The position numbers and the translations under genes were made by a program. Under the pieces are notes generated by a model, which saw only the letters and a list, made by a program, of their open reading frames with translations, did no database searches and had not been told where the DNA came from. A stretch of 64,000 nucleotides of DNA from Bolinopsis microptera (lineage: Eukaryota; Ctenophora; Tentaculata; Lobata; Bolinopsidae): contig NC_087074.1 in assembly GCF_026151205.1 (NCBI RefSeq), positions 1,920,001 to 1,984,000 of the forward strand. The letters are read 5' to 3'. Shown here in pieces: positions 25,321 to 38,659 of this stretch. Numbering within the stretch: position 1 is the stretch's first letter; each line of letters begins with the position of its first letter.

Positions 25321-27344
25321 TTATTAATTATTGATCATATTAGTTGTAGTTGTACAACTACAAATAATATTTTGGTATTCCCCTGCATGTGTCATGGTTC
25401 CAACAGGAAAATATTTCAATCTGCAATCCGAGTAGAATGTAAATATATTGCGATCTCTGATATATAGTTATACTGAAACATAGCCTGAGCTGCAACCGTT
25501 CACCACTACAATTAGTGCATACCTCAATACACATTACGGCCGGATCAGGATAATGCGATCCTGAGGGCTATAATTATTAAAAGGTGTTCTCACGAGATCT
25601 CCGACACATGAATTCTATCGATTCACCATTGAGTATGAATCAGCAATTAAACTACTGAGCTTACATATGCAGAATGATGGATGAGCACATATAATTGCCT
25701 GCTTCATAGTTTGTTCACCCAATCTATTCACCCAATGTTATTGTTAGTATCAAAGCTGTGTTAGGACCATTTTCAAAAATATTTCGCCATCTATACTGTC
25801 ACAATGTAAGTTTTACAATGGTACAACCTCCATAAAAATCTAAAAAAATCGGATAAAACCAACCACACTACTATTAACAAATACAGTTTAATTCATTTTA
25901 AAATTTAACCTTATCTTTTAAATTTTTTGTGTGGCTTATTATTTTATTTCAAAATCGCTCATTAATTTTTGACAACATGGTAATTTGTATTTATCATTAT
26001 TTTGTCATCTTCCTTAAAAACCAGCGGGGTTTATTTTGGAACTCAGCTGAAATTCTTTAGCAATATTATAATATTATAGCAATTTTAACATAGTAAATAA
26101 AATAAGCCACGCTGCAAGCTCAAAAATTAAAAGTAAAGTTTGGTTTTTTAAATTCAGTTGTATTTATTAAGTACAGGATTGTTGTTTATTTGCTTGATTT
26201 TATTTCTGAAACATTGTGAAAATATTTTCAAATGACTTATGAATACAACTAAATTCATATTTATGAATTTTAACTTCACATTTAATTCTTGCGCGCGGCT
26301 CCCCAATTAATTTTAAATTTTGAATCACTTATGAATCGAGCGCCAACCTTCACGCCATATATATTAGATTGTTTGCTGCATTTATTGTCTGTCACCCTCC
26401 TAATGTAATTGACCAGCGGGGTTTGTTTTGTTTAGTTCAGACTCACTCAGAATTTTTCTTGAAATTGTTGTTTTCTTGCTAGTACGTAGCATTAGCAGTT
26501 ACCTTACAAGTTTTAATTTCTTGTTTAGTTTTGCAATGTCAGCCAAGGCCAAGGATTATTTCTATCGAATTTTATGTAAAGAACCGTCGTTTACAGTGTG
26601 ATCCACCACTAAAGTCACGCATTGGCTCTTCTAAATAAAGGTATTTTTGTTTGATCATGGATTTGATTTGAATATTTAAATTAACTTACAGCTTTATTGA
26701 TGGGAACCCTTTTGGGAAGTACATTAAAGCAAAATCTCACTGTGATTGTTAATCCAATCTAATCCACATATTATTACTTGTGCAACTGTTAATACCATTA
26801 TGATTCATCTTGGACCACTTTATTTTCGAAGGAAACCCACAACTATTGTAAAAAGGGGCTTAAATTACTCCTTGGGTAAGAGGCTTTTCTTTTCAAATTT
26901 TCGTTCAGGTTAGAAGAATTTACATATATGCTGAGGAGTGTTACGAGGGAGATGAGCATTCACAGCTTGATAAAGGTATTACTTAACAACTGCCTGCTTG
27001 TGATTATTTAAAAAAATTATCTGTGAATATATTTTGATTTTAGATTCCAGAAATTCGTATTTAACTTTAACTGTCTTGGTCAACAAAATTCCTTTAGGGA
27101 CAAGGAGCTCTAGACACAAAGTGACATATGTCAGGCAAGAGTGTCAACAGCAGAAAAAAGGTGGAATATTCTGATTAAAAGATGAAATCAATTAAGGTTT
27201 GTCATTCAGATAATTATGTTAGAGAATATAATATGGTTAGAACATATGGTTAGAACTATCGGGGAAGCCAAGGGGTATTATAGGGAATGCCTTAATTGAT
27301 TTTGGCAATCCCCCATGATAAAGTTCCCCATAATACCCAAAAAA

Positions 27345-27840
27345 TACACCTCCTTCTTTGACTGGTAATGCAAAGAGTTTTCTGCTAGTTTCGTCGGTTC
27401 CAAAAGATCTATCCAATATTGCTGGTATAAAGGATTCTTGAATTTTGTATTCTAGTCTTTTAAGGTGTTGACTGATGCCAGGTGTTGTTCGGCATACATA
27501 ATTCCATCTTTAAGATAACCCATAGTTGAATGCAGAATAAGCTGCCTGAGGTTCCCTTTTAGCAATATCTGCTAGATCTTCAATGTCGTTATTCCATTCA
27601 TCGACTTTTCTCTCCACAAATGATTTTGTCCCCTCCTCAGCTCAGTTCCAATGAATGATCCAAGATATCTGTGCCCAACCTCAAATACCTGTATATTTGG
27701 GAACATTTTTTCAGCTTTCTCTTTGCAATGTGGTTTTAACAATGAGCCATGCCTTGGCTGCCTTGGGATAATAGCCCAACATTGGCCCAGTTTCATTGAG
27801 TTTTTCCCACCATCTGAGAACATCATCCAATTTTTAGAAT
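27345..27840 (-). pseudogene. Second reverse transcriptase relic, right arm
   Basis: Mirror of 10350-10830. It shares the same disrupting frameshifts in the KEKAEKMFPNIQV region, which shows decay before duplication. The segment coding GLGIYDLSLMSD in the left arm is missing here. Confidence 0.65.
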
Positions 27841-27984
27841 CCTTTAGAATGTTGAGTTGTGAGCTGCACCTATTTGCGCTCTCGTGATTAGCAATTACAG
27901 CACTCTACAATACAGTATATCTCTGCTTGTGAAGAAGCTAAATGCTCAACTTGGACATTTAAATTTTCAAAATGATCATATTAA

Positions 27985-28874
27985 GGGGGCAGGGGGTTCT
28001 TTATGAAATTATTCTCGAAATTGATTTTATAGTTGTTTCTAATAGAGGGGAGTGATATCTACTAGTATTTTTTTGTCCCATGGAAAAAATTTGTTCCTAG
28101 CCGAAATTATCGCCGGCCAAAGGTCAGCGCGCACCCTGAAAATCGAGTCTAAAAATCTATCTTTTTTTATCTGTGCTCTGCGTTATGCATCACATGAATC
28201 AGTTTTTAATCTATTAACTTATTACACATTTGTGCTATGCTTTAGGATCACTTGACTATTTAAAAAAATTGTTTGTTCAGGCCATGACCTTATAGTCAGC
28301 CAATTGGCCATTGCTGAAATTGAATGTAATTTATTCATTCATTATTATAATACAAAAAAAATCTATCTTCTCCTACATTTTTTGAGCAATCACCCTGAAA
28401 CTTTCAGGGTATGTTCTAAGGACCATTTAGAAACTTCTGGTCTATCAGAATTTTAAGATAGGCCTTATAAAAGTTTTTATTCGATTTTGAAAATCTTGGA
28501 CCTGGAAAAATCGTCAAAAAACGAGGTCCAAGATTTTCAAAATCGAATAAAAACTTTTCTAAGGCCTATCTTAACATTCTGATAGACCAGAAGTTTTTGA
28601 ATGGTCCTTAGAACATACCCTGAAAGTTTCAGGGTGATTGCTCGAAAAATGTAGGAGAAGATGGATTTTTAAACGCGATTTTCAGGGCGCGTGATTGAAA
28701 ATCGCTCGCGCAATACAATTACACATGAGCGCTGACCTTTGACCGGCGTTAATTTCGGCTAGGAACAACATTTTTCCATGGGACCAAAAACAACTAATAG
28801 ATATCACTCCCCTCTATCAAAAACAACTATAAAATCAATTTCGAGAGAAATTTCATAAAGACCCCCTGCCCCCC
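27985..28874. mobile_element. TTAA-flanked foldback element, right arm
   Basis: Mirror of 9260-10183, again with TTAA on both sides and the same 200-bp inner insertion (about 28165-28365). Confidence 0.75.
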
Positions 28875-28889
28875 TTAAGTTGGGTAGAG

Positions 28890-29290
28890 CGTAATGTCAA
28901 AGTATTCCAGTAGACTACGGTCTACGAACCATCGACTTGTAAAGCATGAGCTGAAGCATTATAACTGGTGATCTGGTTTGAAAGACAATGAAAACCCAGG
29001 CAGTTTTTTGTCGAGCCTTGTTTGCTATGGTGGGCCGTGGGGTTGCCAAGATTGATCGTTGGAGACGAGAACCCCGAGGTCTCTTAGTTGGCCTACAGGT
29101 GCGAGTGACTTGTCTTTGGCTACCGAGTACTGGTACAATTCACTAACAAAAGGAAGTTTGACGAGAGCACTGCGTCGAGATTGTGTCTGTGACACATATA
29201 CTCAAACTTGTCTTTGTGTAGTGCCACATTTTTCGTTCAGACCATTTTATGACACTGTTCAAGTTGTTTTGTAAGACAGATATGTCTTGT
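28890..29290 (-). pseudogene. LINE reverse transcriptase relic, right arm
   Basis: Mirror of 8845-9245. The antisense 71-codon frame (29059-29274) translates identically in both arms, so at least 216 bp have stayed almost unchanged between arms although the sequence is non-functional. Confidence 0.7.
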
Positions 29291-30825
29291 TCACAGGTTA
29301 TCGAGATCGAAACACCAGTGTCTTATAATGGATTCAGTTATGCAATGTTCGATAGTTGAGCATTTAGCTCCTTTGGAAGCCGAGATATCTTGTATAAAGT
29401 GCAGTGCTGTAATTGCTAATCGCGAGAGCGCAAATAGGTGCGGCCACATAATTCAACAACCTAATGTCTCAGGACTTTGAAATTATGCCTCATTCTCTAT
29501 ATATAGTGTATAACGCCATAGAATAGCATCTGTAAACAGTAAAAATACATACTAGGCACAGGTGGTATTTTAGTAATTTTGGAGTATTTTGGGGAATGCC
29601 TTAGTGGATTTTGGAAATCCCCCATAATATAGTACCCCTAAATACCCTTTGGCTTCCCCCGCCCTATATATACTTTCCGGTTTAAAAAATTTACTACAAG
29701 AGAAAAGGTGTCAGCAAAGAACCAGACTTTCATATCAATTTGTCATTCTTCGAAGTTCCATACAGACACATGAATAAATTACATGTATAAAATATGTATT
29801 CATCTTTATTTATTCAATAACGTGCAGTTAAATACTTTAATGATTTACTTTTACTCATTGCGGTCTGTTTGTTTACTTACTCCTACCCTTTTTAACTACG
29901 GCAGTGAAATCCCGGGTTACACTAGTATCTTAATAAATTGCCTTACCTTATTATAAAAGTATAAATTTGTAACCCGAATTCTCTTCCTCAGCGTTCACAA
30001 ATTTGGTCAATTTGACACGAACCGCTGTGTCGACAAGATAAATTCGCACAGCAAGGACAGCGAGACACCTGGTTTGTTAATATTACTTAAATTTGCTTCC
30101 TCTTGCCCTTCATATTTAATTGGTCGCTGGGTCAACCTCAATATCCACCTTTGTACTTTATGAATATTAAACAATCAAGAATGGAAAAAAAAGAGATAAA
30201 CCATAATTAATCCACCTTTTTATCCAGGCTACGAAGTTCTAAAGAGTAGCAGCCGAGAAACATGATTTTCCCCTAACGAGTGGTCGCAGCCGACAGCTGG
30301 AATTATGATACTAAGATTGCTGAAGGACTTATTTGAAAACAAAAAACGAGTTACATATTGGATATTTTGATATCAGTAAATTTTCAAGGGCATATGATAA
30401 GACTGGCGATATCTGCAGAACGTATAATATTTAAAGTTTGTGACAATTTTAGATTCGAAACTCTGTGTAATACTTCTTTATATATAAGGTTCACTTTGAA
30501 ATATAAAAGCGTTTATCGTGTAAGCATTTCGAAATATCAAACTACTAAAAATCATTAAATTAAAATCAACTTCTTAACGAGCAAGACTATCGTATTATTA
30601 TCATCGGATTGGTTTTTATACAATAAAAAATCCTGTCATATTACAGAAACTGAAAGCCTAGTTGGTGGTCGTATTGTTATCATCGGATTGGTTGAAATGC
30701 CCTCAAATTATTTCATACAATTTGATTGTTATTTTAATCAATGAAGAAAAGTGAGTTTTCAGAAACTAGAATGTACTACAAAATACGTAGTTTAAAACCT
30801 GAATTTAGGCTGTCTGGTATTATTA

Positions 30826-30905
30826 GGGCTGATAGCTCAATTGGTAAAGCACCATGCATGTAACTCGGAGGTTCACTAGGTTGGCGGACCATACCGGGCA
30901 CTGCC
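30826..30905 (+). repeat. tRNA-derived SINE head, right arm
   Basis: Mirror copy of 7235-7315, with the same A-box TAGCTCAATTGG and B-box-like GGTTCACTAGG. It was carried into both arms, so it predates the arm duplication or was copied between arms. Confidence 0.6.
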
Positions 30906-32104
30906 GGCCTATGATTTTCCGGATTGCTACAAGTGGAAATTAGTCAATTCAAATATCTGCTTGCAGATACAATCACAGCCCAACCAACGACTTCAGTCTT
31001 CATCAGACCGGCCCAACTAACTATACCATCAGACCGATTCACCTACATGTGCATACGCCATCTGGGAGCCGTCAGTTTAGCTTGACTCTTGGGTTGAAAA
31101 CATCGTTACAGTACTTCGTGAGTAGTACAGTACTTCACAACGATAATCCGCCTCCCCAACAAAATATCGTATGTCTGATGTCATAATATTACAGAAACTT
31201 AATATAAAGCATAGTGCGGTGCTCGTTGGAATGTCGTATTATTATCATTGGTTACGTTTGGTTGATATGCCCTCAAAGAATTTTAATTGTGTATTAAGCC
31301 AGAGGTTATGAACAAATGGAAAGTGGCTTGTATATGATTTACAATCGGAAGTATTCATGCTGTCCGGTTTTTGTAATCGAGTTACCATTTGAACGGCGAC
31401 TGGCCCACAAGCCAGATTGAGTCAGTAGTCATGTCTGGGCTGACTTGGTAAGGAGCCATGTTGTGTACTAACATGTCCAGCCACTCCGAAGTGCAAAATG
31501 TTTCCAGGATCTGAACTACTGACCAAATGGAAAATTGCTCCATACACCATAGCAATTTTTATCAATATTAATCGATTTCAGCTCAGTCCAGGGTATTATG
31601 AAACAATGTTCATTATTTGCGGGAAATATTTCACAACTGGATGGAAATAATGTCCGCACATATGCCACCTATCATACCAGAGCAAATCCAACACAGTTTA
31701 TGATAAAAATAAACAATAATAGCCCTTGAAAACATCGGTTGATCAAAAGTTCTGTCAAACTTTCACAAATTCTCGGATATTTTACTGTGCCATTTTATAT
31801 TGTATTTTACGGACGAAATGATCCCAGGGGGGACTCCCAACCCACCGCTTCGGCGGGTAGTTGATGCACCGTTCAGAAGCAAGACCCACGCCTATATATC
31901 CGGTCTACTTGCTGTCAGGTGTCTCAGCTACATGGGTTGGGGGTCCCCCTTTTTTTTAAACACAAAATTTCTCGGATTTATGTAGCACGCGGATACCAAT
32001 TTTATATACCGAGGGTAGAATTACACCATATTAAAGACAAAAGTACGCGCGGCGCGACGTCCATCCAACTGTCATTTTTAGGCGAGTTAAACTGTCATAA
32101 ATAA

Positions 32105-32240
32105 GATGGCTATTTATCCTGGATTCTTAAGACAGATATTTAGCCTGGCTACGGCGCGCCAACCCTCATATTTAGCTAGCTTAAGAAACCCTATTTAGCC
32201 TGGCTAAACTGCGCTAGCCTGGCTAGTTTTTTGTAGGGTT
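32105..32240. repeat. Subterminal motif cluster at right tip
   Basis: Mirror of the cluster at 5930-6065. It reads outward through TATTTAGCCTGGCTA repeats to GCTAGCCTGGCTAG and TTTTTTGTAGGG, then changes to unrelated flanking DNA. Confidence 0.6.
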
Positions 32241-33581
32241 ACGTTTATGTGCAGCATCCGGCATCGCATCAATTGAATAATTTTTACGCTGTTCAGTCAT
32301 CAGTGTTCAAGATATGATTATGAGAGCGTGCAAAAGAAAATCTTGACCCTAACCCTTAAATATTAATAGTGTTCTGATATACGAAAAAAGGACCGAGGTG
32401 ATCTTTGTGTGTCACGTGCACCCATCGCCTTGCACCCACCCGATGCCTCTTACGAGGTTCTCAGATAAGCTGAAAACTAATGCACGATTAAGCTCATGAG
32501 TTGGGGCAGCCCATTGGTTTGACAGAGGAACACACAGTTGTTGAGTTAGCTGCACCTTCACTGTCTCGTCTACGAAAAGATGATGAGTCTGAAAAATAGT
32601 CAGTGCACTGTTAGGAAATAGCGTAAGTAAAGGAGCGCACAAGAGATTCTATGTGAGTTTTAATCGTTCCCTATATAACTGCGACATTCTATTCATCACT
32701 ATACATTCGGCCCATTATGCGATCAGGACTGAGCTGTCGAGAATTTTGATCGCCTCTTCCAGAGGTCCTCCAGTAAGCGTCCCTCATATACCCCGCGAGC
32801 TATTACGATTTCTAGTGGAAGAGGCTGACATTTGCCGAGTGCAGTAATGAAGACCGATTAGGCCCACCTGGACAAAGGGACACACAGTGCTGTTTTACTG
32901 GGTGGCGCTCAGAATCTCTATTCTTACATAATAGCCTGGGATCCCCAGGTAAAGTGCTGTTAGGAAATAGTGAACAAAGATGTTTTACACAGATTCACAG
33001 AATATGGTTTTTAAAACTCTCTATACATATATGGATCCATGCCATTTTACTGACACCACAGCATCAACTTTAACGAGACTTTCCGCAAAAACCGTAAAAG
33101 ATATACAACTGAAACTTTTTTGACTGGATCAAATGCTTTAATGACCTTCAAATCAGCATGAAAAAATAAAACATTGGCCAAGGAATAAAAATTTTAGTGC
33201 CCAAATTTGGACTCCCAAGTGATGTCAAAAACGCGAATTAAAGAGGTAATAATTATTTAAGTCTCTCGAGTCTTGACACCACTTTAGGGTTATACGGGTT
33301 CCTGCTAAGATACATTGATGTTATAACTATAAATGAATCGCAATTGTCCGTGTTGTTCTGTAATAGCCTCATTACTGAACAAAATGGAAAACAGCTAGAT
33401 AATCTGGTACAACTGTTAGCTTCTTCAGGATCTCAAATTAAAGTACGTCCTGTTATTGTCTTGTTTTTTGTAAATCTGTCATGTCAGAGTGACCAATTTT
33501 GCATAACATTTTTGAATAAAAAACTTTCTACTAATCAATATGTTTCCTGTCATTATTCGATACTCATATTTAAAGTCTCAC
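32241..33581. other. Flank between giant element and paralogue B
   Basis: Contains the possible terminal exon (32494-32588). From 32960 onward it matches 49140-49745. Plus-strand frames at 32653-32847 and about 33289-33444 look protein-like (LYGFLLRYIDVITINESQL) but have no supported exon partners. Confidence 0.4.
32494..32588 (-). CDS. Possible terminal exon of paralogue B
   Basis: After a good acceptor (CTATTTTTCAG) a phase-1 reading gives DSSSFRRRDSEGAANS and then a Cys-containing tail to TGA (32 codons including the stop). The phase matches the donor at 33581, and no domain is seen. If real, the gene ends just outside the giant inverted element; if not, the gene was truncated by it. Confidence 0.25.
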
Positions 33582-36050
33582 CTCGTTTGTGACAGGTTGG
33601 TACAGTTGTCCAGTTACCGTCTGTTTGACACGAGACCTCCTCTGAGCCAATCAGAGAGAAGCCTGCTAGACACGTGACCATGACAACTGTATTCTCCACA
33701 GCACGCACTTCTTTACTCAGCAGCTGGGAGTTCTCCACGAGCAGCCCTTCACAAAACCGCACTGAGGTTGTTAGTTTTAAATTATGAGGGAACACTGCTC
33801 TCTGCAGAAGTCAAGAAATTTTATGATCGATTTAAGCAATGTTGCTGTTTTATTTTTTACAAGGAACTTATACATACATACCACACTCATCTCTGTTATC
33901 GTTTATCTCTTTCCCCGGACCACAAACTGCACATGCTGTCATATCTTCAGATCTGTAGGTACCCTCTGAACAAGGCTCTGAAATTTAAATATTTTTAACA
34001 AACCTAGAATTTGTTAGTCCGAGCATCATTTCACAGAATCACTCATTTTTGATCAGATTCAAACAATATGTTCTGCGCTCCCAGATAGCTGATATCTTCT
34101 TTCCTTACCACACTGAGTGTTTTGTTGGTTGGAGACAGTTCCCGGAGAACAAGGACTACATTCTCCAGCTCCATCTTGTTCACTGATGTAGTTCTGTTCA
34201 CAGCTTGTACAGTCTGTTAGAGAAGAGTCCCGATATGTACCAGCTTGACATTTATCTGTGGGATAAATTGGATAATTTAACCTATAATCTATATTATACT
34301 GCGATTGAATTTAATAAACGTTCAAGAAACACATCTTTTGCACCACTTGTAAAAATGAAATCACTAGTGCACTTTGATTTTTAACGGGATATCATTGCTC
34401 AGGAAAAAGATAACTTCTTTTCTTACCACACAGAGTGTTTTGTTGGTTGGAGACAGTTCCCGGAGAACAAGGACTGCATTCTCCAGCTCCATCTTGTTCA
34501 CTGATGTAGTTCTGTTCACAGCTTGTACAGTCTGTTAGAGAAGAGTCCCGATATGTACCAGCTTGACATTTATCTGGATGATAAACTGATTAATTCAATT
34601 TATATACTGCGATTAAATTTAATAAACGTTCAAGAAATACATCTTTTGCACCACTTGTAAAAATGAAATGACTAGTGCAATTTGATTTTTAACGGGATAT
34701 CATTGCTCAGGAAAAAGATAACTTCTTTTCTTACCACACAAAGTGTTTTGTTGGTTGGAGACAGTTCCCGGAGAACAAGGACTACATTCTCCAGCTCCAT
34801 CTTGTTCACTGATGTAGTTCTGTTCACATCTTGTACAGTCTGTTAGAGAAGAGTCCCGATATGAACCAGCTTGACATTTCTCTGGGGGATTACCTGGTTA
34901 ACTGACTTTACAATAGTAATATATAAACTATCATTAAAATTGAATATCAGTATAGTTTGTTTAATTCCCTGTGGATATAAACTCCCTCATATCTGGTGTG
35001 ACCATAACTTACCACATCTAGGTTCGGTTGAATACCCGAACTCTATCCCCTCAGTACAAGTAATTGCCTTGTCTCCTCTGAGTTGATATCCTTGGTTACA
35101 AGTGAGAGTAATAACGGTTCCTGATGCAACAGGGAACAAGTTGTTACCAGCCATGTTAGTCCACGTAGTCTTCAGACTGGAACACTCTGGATATTATTAT
35201 GGATTATTTGTCACGTCTTATAAATGTGGATAGACGATACAAGTGTTGACTCGTGACAGTGTTGCTGCCTGTGTACGTTCCACCACAACTATCAGGTGGG
35301 AGTATACTAATGATAATATAAATATAGAAGCATTGTTAAAATATGAGTACTTAATAGCAGTTATGAAACTATTTCACGTCTCCAATAGAAAGTAATATCT
35401 TTTACTGTAAAGTTTTCGAGACTTATATAGGAATACAAATTCCTACCAGGACCACAGCTCATTTCACACATCTCTGACTTTGTTGATGCTCCAACACACG
35501 TACTACCTCCGCAGGACGGGACTGGGTTGTTACAAGTTCTGGAGGTAGTTCGTGTTCCACTAGAATCACTCTCACTCGCACAGGAACAAGAGCTCCAAAC
35601 TCTCCAGACAGACCAACCTCCGTTTACTGCTCCACCTGAATAGTCATCATTCATTAGGTATGTTACGAACTCTTGACCCAGTTCTGTAATGTGCTTATAG
35701 TTATGGCACAATTCACAAGACAACAGTCTTGGGAACATTGGTGCATTTTAGGATCACTAGACTGTCACGTGACATTTTCAACACTATACCATAATGATAA
35801 TTATTATTTTAAAGATTGATTCGCGATTTGATACAACTTAAAGTGTCGACGTTTTTTAGGATTTAGAAACATGATTTAGAAACATGATTGCAGTGGGTAC
35901 GCGTACGGGTTTAAATTAAAGAATTAATAATCGAACAAACTTACATGAAGATGATGAACGTCTCCTCCTAAAAATATCCCAAGAGTTCGAGCAGCATGAG
36001 CAAAACAACAAATCGACAACAACCAGGCAAAACCAAATCTTCATTTTCAT
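33582..36050 (-). CDS. Secreted TSP1 / sushi / GCC2_GCC3 mosaic protein (paralogue B)
   Basis: Eight in-frame exons with GT/AG borders, all internal ones phase 1-1: 36050-35945 signal peptide (MKMKIWFCLVVVDLLFC), 35635-35447 TSP1, 35186-35013 sushi/CCP (four Cys, ending STEPRC), 34881-34735, 34573-34427 and 34255-34109 three GCC2_GCC3 repeats of 49 codons each (KCQAGSYRDSSLTDCT..C...YISEQ.GAGEC.PCSPGT), 33977-33882 a short Cys-rich module (EPCSEGTYRSEDMTACAVC), and 33761-33582 a second sushi module. Symmetric phases explain how modules duplicate without breaking the frame. About 395 residues are visible. The family is extracellular and adhesive or recognition-like; the exact role is unknown. 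The 3' end is unsettled: a possible last exon is at 32588-32494. Confidence 0.85.
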
Positions 36051-36463
36051 CTTTGAATTAACAATGGAAATTTCATACTGATACAGCTTTGTTCATTTCC
36101 TAAATTGGGTGATTATAAATTTGTAGGTTTACAACCTACCAGGACGCGCGCCAAGTTGGACTTTTACAAGTATCACCCGTTAATTATAAATACAAATTTG
36201 ATTGTATTGGTGTCTGCACGGTAATATTGCACGGCCAAGGTAATATTTTCTTTCGTCACAACTTATGTAATAAAGTGTAAAGTGCCGTTGAACGTAGAAT
36301 CGTTGCGCAAAACTTTCGAAATTGCAGCTAAACTCAACACTATGTCCCATGACCAAACACTTCAAAAACACATTATTAGAACTGTGCCGCTATAGTGCCC
36401 GCTTACCGCGCTATTGTCATTTGTCATACCACATACGTTGTATGACCCGCCGCGCATGAGTTT

Positions 36464-36787
36464 ACCTGGGGACCCCATGGGCTATTATGTTCATTAACAT
36501 AGAGATTAGGCGGAATGACAGGCTGAGCGCGGCCCAGTAAGCACGAGTGCGCGGCTCCCCTGTATACAGGGGAGCCGTCAGGGGGAAACGACCGCGTGGG
36601 GGGGGGGGGGTCACAACGTGATACAACCGCGCTACTTAACTGGTCACGTGGGATCACGTGTAGCGTGTCCGCTAGGTCACGCGACCAGCACTGCAGTACT
36701 CATGACTCAGGACGCCAGGAAAGTCAGGGCCTGAGGGCCAGTTGTATCATGTTGTTTATGAACAGAAAAAGCCTGAGGTACCCAGGT
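36464..36787. mobile_element. MITE with ACCTGGGGACC ends
   Basis: The inverted ends are ACCTGGGGACC at 36464 and GGTACCCAGGT at 36787, followed internally by TGTTCAT(A/T)AACA on each side. The same terminus appears at 57342, 15179 (inward-facing) and 21004. A run of 13 or more G lies near 36598. No ORF. Confidence 0.5.
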
Positions 36788-38014
36788 AATTTATTTCGTG
36801 AGTGTGACTCTTTGCTCTTACACACATTTTATTTGACCATTGTTAATGGTCTGGCCCGGCGCGCGCTACTTCGTAGCACTTGCCGTCGGGCCATAACATT
36901 TCGAGAAGAAAGCGGCGCGCGCTACTTCGAAGAAATTTAGACGAGTAACATCCGTCAAACATTTTATCAGTGCACACTACTACAAGTCACAAGGTTTAAC
37001 CTTCCTTATCATTTTAACAGGGGTGTAGAAGTTCGGACATGTTTTAGTAAGTATTCACTACTGGCCCTTTGTCATACGTTGTATGACCCGCCGCGCACGG
37101 GTCAGGACGATAAAGTGTGAAACGACCGTGGGGGTCGCAACGCGAGCGTGCTAAATCACTCTACAGTCGATCTTCGAGATTGTTCTAAAAGGGCCCCCGA
37201 CGGTTGTAACCAACTTCAATCGAAATCAGCGTCTGAAAATACATCGATTGAAATTGGTTTCAACTGTCGGGGGCCCTTTTAGAACAATTTCGAAGATCGA
37301 CTGTAAAGTGATTTAGCACGCTCGCTAATTGAAGCTGCGGCGGAATGCCTTGACAGGCTGAGCGCGTGAGCTCCGCCCAGTAAGAGTCACGAAATAAAAT
37401 GAAGAAACTAACCCAACTGTAGCTGTGAACTGAGCTCGCGGACGAGGTAAAACTCCCCTAAACACTAAAACTCTTGCCATTAATATTATTATTTATATTT
37501 TGAACGACTACCTCATCCGACGTTATTTAACCGGACATTGCGTGAACTGACATAATTTGAACGAACAACGCTCAAGGACGACCACGAAAAATAGTACTAT
37601 ACTTAGATGCTAGAACTAGGTAAAACGCTAAGTCTAACAGTAACTCTAACGTTTAAATTTACGATTACACGATATTGGCATTGCTCTAGTAGGCAAATAT
37701 TAAAACTGGGGCTATAAACCAGGGCCTAATCGTTGACCTTATACTTATAGTTATCGTATACTAATACTAAGCAGTACATATTACTATTACTATTAGTATT
37801 ACTATTAGTAGTATTATAACACTAGTATCATCCTTAGTTGGCCATCGTTAATGGACAAAACTGAAAACTTAGGTAAATTGTATAACGCTAAGTCTAGTTC
37901 TAACGTTTAAACTTAGTCTTAAGTTATTAGTATTACTGTCTAACAATATTATCATCCTTAGTTAGCCATTGTTAATGAGGAAGTAATAGTAGTATACCGC
38001 AGCAGGTGTCCAGT
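36788..38014. other. Intergenic DNA, unit 1
   Basis: No gene seen. Holds the foldback at 37143-37326, a TCATACGTTGTATGA palindromic motif also present at 36425 and 60255, and a stretch 37420-38010 that matches 60790-61780 with indels. Confidence 0.4.
37143..37326. repeat. Foldback element, complete in unit 1
   Basis: Arms of about 80 bp (CGAGCGTGCTAAATCACTCT and complement; AAAAGGGCCCCCGAC and complement) surround a loop near 37235. Unit 2 keeps only one arm (60362-60460). Confidence 0.7.

Positions 38015-38057
<43 letters not shown>
38015..38057. repeat. Poly-G tract
   Basis: 43 consecutive G. The matching tract in unit 2 (61791-61809) is about 18 long and broken by one C. Confidence 0.9.
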
Positions 38058-38059
<2 letters not shown>

Positions 38060-38226
38060 CATTGCATGTAATGTAACTTAAACTTAAAGCAGCCTAACTT
38101 GTAACTGCTAATATTAATAACGATCATGACAACGATAGTAGTAAAAGGATTACTTGCAATTTCTTACAAATACAAACGCTGTTGCATGAAAAACGTAGCC
38201 CTGGAAATACAAGCAGTGCAGTGACA

Positions 38227-38613
38227 GGGGGGGAGCCAAGTAGATATTTGTAGATATTTGTAGATTAAATTTAATGTAGAATGGATAATCCACGAAAAAA
38301 GTGGATAACATTCCACAAATTTATACATTTATCTCAAAAAATTCAGTAGAATTTCTGGGCACATATTTGAGATTACATTTTTTGTAGATAAATGTAGATA
38401 TTTGTAGATTATTATCAATGGATAATTCACGAAAATTCTACAAATTCTACAAATTTATACATTTATCTCCAAAAATTCAGTAGAATTTCTGGGCACATAT
38501 TTGAGATATACATTTTTTGTAGATAAATGTAGATATTTGTAGATTATTGTAAATGGATAATTCACGAAAAAAGTGGATGACATTATCCAAATATCTACAA
38601 AAATCTACTTGGC

Positions 38614-38659
<46 letters not shown>
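38227..38659. mobile_element. MITE with GGGGAGCCAAGTAGATATTT ends, inserted in a minisatellite
   Basis: Ends GGGGGGGAGCCAAGTAGATA and ATCTACTTGGCTCCCC with a long C-run, flanked by AGTGACA (38220-38226, 38660-38666). It is internally repetitive: a TAGATATTTGTAGATT / GGATAATTCACGAAA block occurs twice. Unit 2 has an uninserted minisatellite at 62330. It belongs to the same family as the element at 50432-54982. Confidence 0.75.

Larger units (their letters stand above)
27270..29665. mobile_element. Mirror copy of the GGGGAAGCCAA element (right arm)
   Basis: Runs from GGGGAAGCCAAGGGGTATTA near 27270 to ACCCTTTGGCTTCCCCC near 29660. It differs from the left copy in the 27310-27350 region, where about 180 bp of the LINE relic is replaced by other sequence. 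Confidence 0.55.

Noticed and set aside
30826-30905. Candidate tRNA gene
   Set aside because: A-box is good but the B-box and stems are decayed, and a mirror copy lies in the other arm; better explained as a tRNA-derived SINE.
33289-33444. Plus-strand exon-like frame LYGFLLRYIDVITINESQL with TTTAG acceptor and GTACGT donor
   Set aside because: It looks protein-like, but no partner exon in phase could be found, and the second copy near 49490 is too damaged by base losses to test it.
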